Assembly: GCA_012959845.1 (NCBI GenBank) | Contig: DUCL01000265.1 | Span: 1-9,285 of the forward strand | Reading direction: 5' to 3' | DNA: 9,285 nt | DNA from: Candidatus Poseidoniales archaeon | GTDB taxonomy: Archaea > Thermoplasmatota > Poseidoniia > Poseidoniales > Poseidoniaceae | Shown: positions 1 to 5,554 of the stretch, one piece after another | How the letters are laid out: each line of letters starts with the position of its first letter | Numbering within the stretch: position 1 is the first letter of the stretch | Notes under the pieces: model-generated | What the model was told of the DNA's origin: nothing | Databases searched by the model: none | What the model saw: the letters and a program-made list of their open reading frames with translations, nothing else | Position numbers and translations under genes: made by a program

Positions 1-900
1 TGCAATGTTTAACAATCTTTCATGATGTGCTGGTAAATCAATCTTTGACAGCCATTCAAACGCTGCTGACCAACCAATCGCTTCAGCAATTCTTGGAGTT
101 CCTGCCTCAAATTTGTGCTCGTTGGTTTGGTGAGTAAAGCCAGAGGTAGTGACAGATTCAATCATGTCTCCTCCTCCCATGAACGGTTGCATTTGTTCAA
201 AGGCATCGTTTTTCACCAATAGAGCCCCTATTCCAGTAGGTCCGCACATTTTGTGAGCGCTAAACGCCATAAAATCAGCATTTAATTGTCCAAAATCTAT
301 CCGGTCATGAGGCACTGCTTGAGCAGCATCAATCAGAATTTTTGCACCTGCTTGGTGTGCAAGAGAAATCAATTCATCGACTGAATTTCTAACACCTAAG
401 ACATTGGAAGTGTGCACTACACAAACTAACTTTGCATTTTGTAAAGAGATTGAATAAGCCTCCATGTCCAGTGAAAAATTTTCTAAAACGGGCACATATC
501 TGATTTCAATACCTCTTTCTTCGGCCAAAATCTGCCAAGGTACAATATCAGAATGATGTTCCATTTCAGTAAGAACTATGACATCTCCTGACTGAAGATT
601 TGCTCTACCCCAGCCATGTGCTACCAAATTAATCGCCTCAGTAGTTCCACTTGTCAGTATTGCTCGCTGAGCATTGAACCAGTCTTTTATCCAGCGCCTA
701 CAATCTTCATATCCTTCGGTTGCCTCACCTGCAAGTGTATGTACTGCTCTGTGTACATTAGCGTTTGAATTAGAGTAATATTGAGTCATTGCATCAATAA
801 CGACTTGTGGTTTCTGAGTTGTTGCCGCATTGTCCAAATAGACAAGCGGATGGCCATTAATCTCTCTCGATAAAATAGGGAAATCATCTTTCAAAGACAC
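1..900 (-). CDS. sufS: SufS-type cysteine desulfurase, 3' end beyond the window (partial)
   Basis: This is a PLP-dependent group II cysteine desulfurase that takes sulfur from L-cysteine and passes it as persulfide to the SufBCD scaffold in the cytosol. I translated 300 codons with no stop from a GTG at 900. Visible motifs are YLDNAATTQKP (21-31), the SGTTEAIN phosphate-binding loop (84-91), the MEHHSDIVPW segment (113-122), DAAQAVPH (191-198, Asp191 and Gln194 contacting PLP) and SAHKMCGPTGIG with the PLP Schiff-base lysine Lys217. Family members are about 405-415 residues, so roughly 110 residues are missing at the left edge, including the expected active-site cysteine loop. The GTG start is supported by GAGGTG five bases upstream, which overlaps the sufD stop. 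In the other frame, the ATG two bases before the GTG meets a stop after three codons. It is the last visible gene of the sufCBDS operon. Family assignment is firm; SufS rather than another group II paralogue rests on the operon. Confidence 0.96.
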   Translation of the reverse strand, partial: MSLKDDFPILSREINGHPLVYLDNAATTQKPQVVIDAMTQYYSNSNANVHRAVHTLAGEATEGYEDCRRWIKDWFNAQRAILTSGTTEAINLVAHGWGRANLQSGDVIVLTEMEHHSDIVPWQILAEERGIEIRYVPVLENFSLDMEAYSISLQNAKLVCVVHTSNVLGVRNSVDELISLAHQAGAKILIDAAQAVPHDRIDFGQLNADFMAFSAHKMCGPTGIGALLVKNDAFEQMQPFMGGGDMIESVTTSGFTHQTNEHKFEAGTPRIAEAIGWSAAFEWLSKIDLPAHHERLLNIA

Positions 901-904
901 ATTT

Positions 905-911
905 TCACCTC
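905..911 (-). promoter_or_regulatory. Shine-Dalgarno of sufS overlapping the sufD stop
   Basis: GAGGTGA contains the sufD TGA stop codon and ends a few bases before the sufS GTG start at 900. This supports GTG initiation and coupled translation from sufD. Confidence 0.75.
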
Positions 912-1939
912 TTTAGTTCACATTCCAAATGTATGGTCATCCTTGTAGCCAAAACACCTTTTAAATCTATATCAGTTAGACAAGAAAATGCATCTATCAA
1001 AAACCCTTCAACTATCAAAGCCTCAGCTTGTTGTGGTGAAAGACCTCGGCTCATCAAATAATGAACTTGATCAGGATTTACTGGGGCGCTTGCGGCACCA
1101 TGCGCAGCCTTCACCTCATCTGCTAGAACTTCAAGTTCGGGAATAGAATCTGCTCTGGCTTTATCGCTTAGCAATAAATTTCTGAATACTTGTCCAGCAT
1201 CTGTACCATTTGCACCTTTAGCCACCTTGAGAAGTCCTGTAGCAATAGATCTACTCGAACCCGCACAGGCAGAATTTATAACCAATTTTGAATTGCAATT
1301 GGCAACTTTATGATTGATTTCAATATGGTTGTCAATATGCCTAGCACCAAGTCCGTGAACTGTGATCGCTTGTTTCAAAGTTGCCCCTTCTCCAGTCAAT
1401 GCAGTCCTAATATCACTCTTAGAACGGAATCCACCAACGCTAAGTGCTGCGATTTCCATTGTTGCATCTCGTCCAACTGACCAATCTTCACAATGCAATA
1501 ATTTACAGTCATTAGATAACTCATTAACAAATCCATAGGCAAGTTTGCAGTTATCTGCAACTTCGCCGCTAACATATAATCCACTCCAATCAGCCTCACC
1601 AGTTAAATGAAGGATAACAGTTGAATTTCCTTTGCAATTAATGTGCAAATGTCCAGCAACTACATGTCCGCTTGCTCTTGCTTGAATGTGTACCAAACCT
1701 ACATCTCCCTCAATATTGAGTGTGTGGGATGAACCGCCAATTTCACTTAAGAAGACCCGCGCTATTTCTGATTCTAACACCACTCTTGGTGCACCTGAAT
1801 CTAAGGATTCATTGCCATTGACAGTGAATACTATTTTTTCAGCAATCGGCACACCTTCTTGCGGTTGTATTCTTGGCCACGGTGTATATCTCCACAAATG
1901 CTTAGCACGTGGAGGAGGAGACATATCGATATAACTCAA
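905..1939 (-). CDS. sufD: Fe-S cluster assembly protein SufD
   Basis: SufD is the SufB paralogue that pairs with SufB and SufC to form the SufBC2D scaffold on which Fe-S clusters are built. The 344-residue product has the SufBD family C-terminus: PELEVLADEVKAAHGAA (267-283) followed by DQVHYLMSRGLSPQQAEALI (290-309). His280 in the HGA motif probably matches the functionally important His360 of E. coli SufD. The N-terminal part is divergent and the middle is beta-helix-like. The TTG start at 1939 overlaps the sufB stop as TTGA and has GGAGGG nine bases upstream. An ATG five codons later (1922-1924) is the alternative, but has no well-placed Shine-Dalgarno. It lies between sufB and sufS in the operon, and SufD rather than a second SufB is inferred from its shorter length, position and AHG motif. 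The cysteines of SufB (EGC and VCD) have no obvious counterparts here. Confidence 0.93.
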   Translation of the reverse strand: MSYIDMSPPPRAKHLWRYTPWPRIQPQEGVPIAEKIVFTVNGNESLDSGAPRVVLESEIARVFLSEIGGSSHTLNIEGDVGLVHIQARASGHVVAGHLHINCKGNSTVILHLTGEADWSGLYVSGEVADNCKLAYGFVNELSNDCKLLHCEDWSVGRDATMEIAALSVGGFRSKSDIRTALTGEGATLKQAITVHGLGARHIDNHIEINHKVANCNSKLVINSACAGSSRSIATGLLKVAKGANGTDAGQVFRNLLLSDKARADSIPELEVLADEVKAAHGAASAPVNPDQVHYLMSRGLSPQQAEALIVEGFLIDAFSCLTDIDLKGVLATRMTIHLECELKR

Positions 1940-3342
1940 CCAATTGAACCCTCCATTTTGATATTGAGTAATTTGTTCATTTCAACTGCATAATCAGAAG
2001 GTAATTCTCTCGTAAATGGTTCAAAAAATCCATTGACGATTAGACCCATTGCCTCTTGCTCATTGAATCCTCTGCTCATCAGATAAAACAATTGATCACC
2101 TGAGACTTTGCTGACGCTCGCTTCGTGTTCTAAATCAGCGCTTGAATTACCAATTTCCATTGTAGGATATGTGTCTGAACGTGAATCTTCATCCAAGATT
2201 AGTGCATCACAAACAATCTTACTGCGACAGTTATGTGCCTTAGGAGTGACTTGCAATAATCCTCTATATGTTGAACGGCCACCATCTTTACTAATCGATT
2301 TTGAAACAATATTTGAAGTAGTATTTGCAGCCAAATGGTGAACTTTAGCACCAGTATCTTGGTGCTGGTTTTCTCCTGCATATGCCACTGAAACAACCTC
2401 TGCGTGAGCACCTTCGCCTCTAAGGAGAATTGCTGGATATTTCATTGTCAATCCTGAACCGATATTTGAATCAATCCATTCTACAGTAGAATTCTTCATT
2501 GCATGGGCTCGTTTTGTCACCAAATTGAGAACATTATTCGACCAATTTTGTATAGTAGAATATCTTATTTTTGCTCCATCCATTGCAATTAGTTCAACTA
2601 CAGCTGAATGAAGAGCTGTTGAAGTATATGAGGGTGCAGTACATCCTTCGATATAGTGGACACTCGAACCTTCATCTGCCAAAATCAATGTACGTTCAAA
2701 TTGACCCATATTCTCTGCATTTATCCTAAAATAGGCTTGAACAGGCATTTCAACATGAACTCCTTTGGGAATGTAAAGGAATGAACCGCCAGACCAAACT
2801 GCAGTATTTAATGCTGCAAATTTATTATCACTATGTGGCACAACTTTGCCAAAATATTTCTTGACTAATTCAGGATGTTCTCTAAGACCGCTATCCATAT
2901 CAAGGAAAATTACACCCTGAGATTCAAGGTCTTCACGTATGGAATGATAGACTGCTTCCGAGTCATATTGTGCCGTAATTCCTCCAAGCCATGTATTCTC
3001 TGCCTCTCTTAATCCGACTTTATCAAATGTGTTTTGAATATCTTCAGGAACGTCCTTCCAATCACCTTGTGTTGAGTCGGTAGAACGCAAGAAATATGTT
3101 ATCGCTTCAAAATCAATGTCATTCAGTATTCCAGGGTTACCCCATTTTGGCATCTCTCTTTCAACGAAATGGTGGTACGCTTTGACTCTAATGTCGGTCA
3201 TCCACTCAGGTTCGTTCTTTATCGCAGAAATATCCCTAACTACTTGCTCGGACAATCCGTTATCAAAACGAATAATTGAATTGTCTTCATCATGGAATCC
3301 GAAGCGGTAATCTCCAACGATATCTCTTGCTTCATCGCTCAT
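1936..3342 (-). CDS. sufB: Fe-S cluster assembly scaffold SufB
   Basis: SufB is the core scaffold subunit that accepts sulfur and assembles the nascent cluster in the SufBC2D complex. With the chosen start it is 468 residues, a usual SufB length. The protein shows IEGCTAPSYTSTALH around 231-245, where Cys234 matches the sulfur-accepting Cys254 of E. coli SufB. It also has KYPAILLRGEGA (301-312) and NCRSKIVCDALIL (371-383), where Cys378 matches E. coli Cys405. LEHEASVSKVSGDQLFYLMSRG (404-425) and the closing KMEGSIG complete the family pattern. The ATG at 3340-3342 is preferred because GAGGTG lies seven bases upstream. An ATG at 3355-3357 would overlap sufC by 11 bases and add five residues that look non-native. 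The sufC stop is four bases upstream of the chosen start, so translational coupling is likely. Confidence 0.97.
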   Translation of the reverse strand: MSDEARDIVGDYRFGFHDEDNSIIRFDNGLSEQVVRDISAIKNEPEWMTDIRVKAYHHFVEREMPKWGNPGILNDIDFEAITYFLRSTDSTQGDWKDVPEDIQNTFDKVGLREAENTWLGGITAQYDSEAVYHSIREDLESQGVIFLDMDSGLREHPELVKKYFGKVVPHSDNKFAALNTAVWSGGSFLYIPKGVHVEMPVQAYFRINAENMGQFERTLILADEGSSVHYIEGCTAPSYTSTALHSAVVELIAMDGAKIRYSTIQNWSNNVLNLVTKRAHAMKNSTVEWIDSNIGSGLTMKYPAILLRGEGAHAEVVSVAYAGENQHQDTGAKVHHLAANTTSNIVSKSISKDGGRSTYRGLLQVTPKAHNCRSKIVCDALILDEDSRSDTYPTMEIGNSSADLEHEASVSKVSGDQLFYLMSRGFNEQEAMGLIVNGFFEPFTRELPSDYAVEMNKLLNIKMEGSIG

Positions 3343-3346
3343 TGAA

Positions 3347-4096
3347 TCACACCTCATTTTTTACTTCAAGCCAATCATAACCTTTCTCTTCCAGTTTATG
3401 TGCCAAATCAGGTCCACCAGATTTAACAATTTTTCCGTCTATCAACACATGCACATAATCTGCTTTAACATGCTCTAATAATCGTTGATAATGTGTGATG
3501 ACTAAGCAACCTGCATGAGGTACAACCTGATTTATTCCCTTCGATACAATTTTTAATGCATCTATATCAAGTCCAGAATCGGTCTCATCAAGCATTGCTA
3601 ACCGTGGTTGAAGAAGAACTAATTGAAGGATTTCCAAACGCTTCTTTTCCCCTCCACTAAATCCATCATTAACATATCTTGACAAGAATGTCCTATCCAT
3701 ATCCAGCAACTGCATTGCAGCTTTCAATTGGTTGCGAAATTCCCTTTGCTTTACGGGCTCACCGCGAACTGCCTCAATTGATTTCTTCAAGAAAGTACCA
3801 ACCTTTACACCAGGCAAAACAGATGGATATTGAAATGACAAGAACATGCCTGCTCTGGCTCGCTCGAATACCTCTAACTCTTCGATTGGTTGGCCATTGT
3901 AGGTTATTTCACCACTATCAATTGAATAGGCAGGATGACCCATCAAAGCATTTGCAAGAGTAGACTTTCCGGAACCATTTCTGCCCATTAATGCATGAAC
4001 TTCACCCTTGTTTATTGTCAACGACAATCCTTTGATGATTTCAGTTCCTTCTACACTTACATGAAGATTTGAAATATTGAGTATTTCTTCCGCCAT
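3347..4096 (-). CDS. sufC: Fe-S assembly ATPase SufC
   Basis: SufC is the ABC-type ATPase of the SufBC2D complex; it is cytosolic and drives conformational changes in the scaffold rather than transport. The 249-residue product shows Walker A GRNGSGKS (38-45), Q-loop Gln89 in SFQYP, the ABC signature FSGGEKKR (146-153), Walker B LAMLDETDSGLD (166-177) and the SufC-typical ITHYQRLL (200-207) with the switch histidine His202. The DETDSGLD variant and FSGGEKKR are characteristic of SufC rather than transporter ATPases. I chose the ATG at 4096 because MAEEILNISNLHV is a normal SufC N-terminus and gives the usual length. In-frame GTG (4105) and TTG (4135) codons exist upstream. The GTG has a plausible AGAGG about eight bases before it, so a slightly longer protein is possible. 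It is the first gene of the operon, facing the divergent promoter region. Confidence 0.97.
   Translation of the reverse strand: MAEEILNISNLHVSVEGTEIIKGLSLTINKGEVHALMGRNGSGKSTLANALMGHPAYSIDSGEITYNGQPIEELEVFERARAGMFLSFQYPSVLPGVKVGTFLKKSIEAVRGEPVKQREFRNQLKAAMQLLDMDRTFLSRYVNDGFSGGEKKRLEILQLVLLQPRLAMLDETDSGLDIDALKIVSKGINQVVPHAGCLVITHYQRLLEHVKADYVHVLIDGKIVKSGGPDLAHKLEEKGYDWLEVKNEV
3350..3355 (-). promoter_or_regulatory. Shine-Dalgarno of sufB inside the sufC 3' end
   Basis: GAGGTG encodes the last two sense codons of sufC (Glu-Val) and sits seven bases before the preferred sufB ATG. It decides the sufB start and suggests translational coupling of the two genes. Confidence 0.75.
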
Positions 4097-4160
4097 GACC
4101 CTCACTATTCTCGCCTCTCGCCACCCCCTTATCAAGAAGTGTAATCAATAACAACGCAGT

Positions 4161-4172
4161 TGTATAAAAAAA
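4161..4172 (-). promoter_or_regulatory. Candidate TATA box of the sufCBDS operon
   Basis: On the minus strand this reads TTTTTTTATACA, a fair archaeal TATA element. Initiation about 25 bases downstream would fall near 4140 and leave a leader of roughly 44 bases before the sufC ATG. That leader contains a purine-rich AAGGGGGTGG stretch. The position is plausible, but not unique in such AT-rich DNA. Confidence 0.4.
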
Positions 4173-4243
4173 TGGAATAATAATTTGAATAAATGCACCT
4201 ATACCCATCATTATTGCATGTTATTGTGCCTACATTATTTTGT

Positions 4244-4254
4244 TGAATAAAATA
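4244..4254 (+). promoter_or_regulatory. Candidate TATA box of the nfu gene
   Basis: TGAATAAAATA lies about 45-50 bases upstream of the nfu ATG at 4296. Initiation about 25 bases downstream would leave a leader of some 20 bases. No strong Shine-Dalgarno is seen in that leader, only a GAAGAG purine run next to the start codon. Confidence 0.35.
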
Positions 4255-4295
4255 GTAATACGAGCCTTGAAATGGCAGTTGATTGACGAAGAGAT

Positions 4296-4760
4296 ATGAC
4301 CGATGAAGACTTGGTGGCAAAATATGCTGCTGAAGCAAAAATCGCTATTCAGAAAGAAGCATCAAAGAGAATCGCTGAATCAACCGACCCTGTGATGGAA
4401 GAACGGCTGCGAAATACTTCACTCCTAACATTAATTGATGATGTGGAATTAGTTCCTGCTATTTTGTCTCGCCTTGGAGAGGTAAGGGCAGCACTTGATG
4501 GCCATGGTGGAGGTATTAGTGTAAGTTCAATTGAAGTATTGACAAATGAAGAAAATTATCAATCACTTGATCTAGTTTTGGACTTGACAGGGGCTTGTAT
4601 TTCTTGTGGTGCAGCGCCAGGAACATTGGATGGAATCAAAAATGACTTGGAGGGTTATGATGAAGTGTCACGTGTCCGGTTCTCGGCGAATTTGTTGGAC
4701 ACTTTTGATGAATTAGGAAAAGAATTTATCTTAACCCATGGTTCTGTCACATTTGTTTGA
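4296..4760 (+). CDS. Nfu-type Fe-S cluster carrier (NifU C-terminal domain protein)
   Basis: The 154-residue product looks like a NifU C-terminal-domain (Nfu) protein, a family that carries assembled Fe-S clusters to target apoproteins. The domain spans about residues 56-125: LGEVRAALDGHGGGISV (60-76) matches the family's helix plus DGG-like turn, and LDLTGACISCGAAPGTLDGI (95-114) holds the cluster-binding CxxC, Cys101 and Cys104. In classical Nfu the turn reads DGGD; here it is GHGGG, a mild departure. The first 50 residues are a charged helical extension of no recognised family, and there is a short C-terminal tail. The gene is divergent from sufCBDS, which supports a delivery role downstream of that scaffold. 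The ATG at 4296 is the only sensible start. After the stop, the T-rich TTTGATTTTATT may serve as an archaeal terminator. Family confidence is good; the exact targets cannot be told. Confidence 0.87.
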   Translation: MTDEDLVAKYAAEAKIAIQKEASKRIAESTDPVMEERLRNTSLLTLIDDVELVPAILSRLGEVRAALDGHGGGISVSSIEVLTNEENYQSLDLVLDLTGACISCGAAPGTLDGIKNDLEGYDEVSRVRFSANLLDTFDELGKEFILTHGSVTFV

Positions 4761-4811
4761 TTTTATTCGGCGCACTCAATAATATTAAGGGATATTTATT
4801 TGTCATCAACT

Positions 4812-4819
4812 ATTAAATA
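4812..4819 (+). promoter_or_regulatory. TATA box of the HTH regulator, predicting a leaderless mRNA
   Basis: ATTAAATA differs by one base from the archaeal consensus TTTAWATA. Its centre is about 25 bases before the A of the ATG at 4841, the distance at which archaeal transcription normally begins. It lies too close to the upstream ATG at 4823 for that codon to be in the transcript. A weaker GATATTTATT around 4791-4800 could instead serve the 4823 start. Confidence 0.5.
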
Positions 4820-4840
4820 CATATGCTAACTAATAATATC

Positions 4841-5506
4841 ATGCGCGAGGTACGACTAGAATACGATGGCGCAACCCTAATGTCTACTGAATTTAAAGAA
4901 CAAATCACGAAAATCTCTAGTATGACGTTGTTAGGAAATGTATATCGTGATTTTGAAAACAACTGCATACACCAGATGGTTGATATTGAGTTGGCAAAGG
5001 GTGTTGAACTCGCAGATATTGATAAAATCCCATACATGAAATTACACCGGCATATTCACATGCAAATTGTTGGAGGAAAGGAAATTCATTCTGTTATTAT
5101 TCGTAATACCCATCACACAATTGGGATTGGTGCTGTGGTTTCAGATGCCTATGTAGTTGCTGGTTCAAGAATAGGACGTTCCGGCAGTTGCTTGATATTA
5201 CGCGGAACTCCTTCCGGAATTACTGCTATTGTTGACGGTTTCAAGAAATGGAATGACCGTTGTAAAATCTCAGTGGTTAGACCTATTGATGAAAGTGAAG
5301 TGATAGAAGGTGCTGATTTGACTAATAAACAATTAGAAGTGTTCAACAGAGCGTGGGAATTGGGCTATTACGAAAAGGATTCTTCCACAAAGGCTGGCGA
5401 AGTTGCTGATTCTTTGGGTATTGCACGCGTTACTGTTTCGGGTCATCTTCGCCACATTGAAGAAAAAATGGCCTTATTATTGGCCCGAAGATTAGGAATT
5501 TATTGA
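4841..5506 (+). CDS. Bat-type (HTH_10) helix-turn-helix transcriptional regulator
   Basis: With the chosen start the protein has 221 residues. The C-terminal part, about 160-213, is a Bat-type HTH. It runs LTNKQLEVFNRAWELGYYEK, then the helix-turn-helix AGEVADSLGIARVTVSGHLR (185-204) and EEKMALLL. This matches the HTH_10 pattern of haloarchaeal bacterio-opsin activator and its many euryarchaeal relatives. The N-terminal 155 residues have no recognised sensor domain; they contain clustered histidines (69, 71, 73, 83, 91, 92) and three cysteines (42, 117, 141). No membrane segment is seen. The start at 4841 is preferred over 4823 because of the TATA position and because MREVRLEYDG resembles other Bat-family N-termini; with 4823 it has 227 residues. 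It lies 80 bases after nfu and 48 bases before tgtA. Its targets are unknown; regulation of the neighbouring Fe-S genes is only a hypothesis. Confidence 0.88.
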   Translation: MREVRLEYDGATLMSTEFKEQITKISSMTLLGNVYRDFENNCIHQMVDIELAKGVELADIDKIPYMKLHRHIHMQIVGGKEIHSVIIRNTHHTIGIGAVVSDAYVVAGSRIGRSGSCLILRGTPSGITAIVDGFKKWNDRCKISVVRPIDESEVIEGADLTNKQLEVFNRAWELGYYEKDSSTKAGEVADSLGIARVTVSGHLRHIEEKMALLLARRLGIY

Positions 5507-5516
5507 TATTCAATAA
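5500..5516. promoter_or_regulatory. 17-bp palindrome at the HTH gene/tgtA junction, possible operator
   Basis: TTATTGA-TAT-TCAATAA has two perfect 7-base arms around a 3-base centre and includes the stop codon of the HTH gene. Its size and symmetry fit a dimeric regulator site upstream of tgtA. It could also be a weak AT-rich hairpin at the end of the HTH transcript, though no T-run follows. The half-site recurs at 4145-4151 and 4776-4782 in the two upstream intergenic regions. Confidence 0.4.
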
Positions 5517-5554
5517 GCGAGGACTTCAAGACTGATTGACCGCCGCCCAAAAAC

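Larger units (their letters stand above)
4097..4295. promoter_or_regulatory. Divergent promoter region between the suf operon and nfu
   Basis: About 200 bases separate two Fe-S genes that point away from each other. The stretch is strongly AT-rich and holds TATA-like elements for each direction, listed separately. It also holds two direct copies of TTATTG spaced exactly 10 bases apart (4211-4216 and 4221-4226) and one TCAATAA (4145-4151). No gene-like coding or RNA structure was seen; the open reading frame on the minus strand upstream of sufC is low-complexity and not credible. Shared regulation of both directions, for example in response to iron or oxidative stress, is an inference from the arrangement. 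Confidence 0.6.

Noticed and set aside
3343..3357. Longer sufB start adding five residues
   Set aside because: It would overlap sufC and lacks its own Shine-Dalgarno, whereas the ATG at 3342 has GAGGTG at ideal spacing.
4097..4295. Search for a tRNA, riboswitch or small RNA gene in the main intergenic region
   Set aside because: No cloverleaf, no conserved stem with GC pairs and no T-loop-like sequence were seen.
4132..4338. Minus-strand open frame across the suf/nfu intergenic region
   Set aside because: Its product is a low-complexity Tyr/Asn/Ile-rich sequence made by AT-rich promoter DNA, and it overlaps the nfu start.
4777..4790. Short TAATATTA palindrome downstream of nfu
   Set aside because: Only eight bases long in very AT-rich DNA, without a longer stem or T-run; expected by chance.
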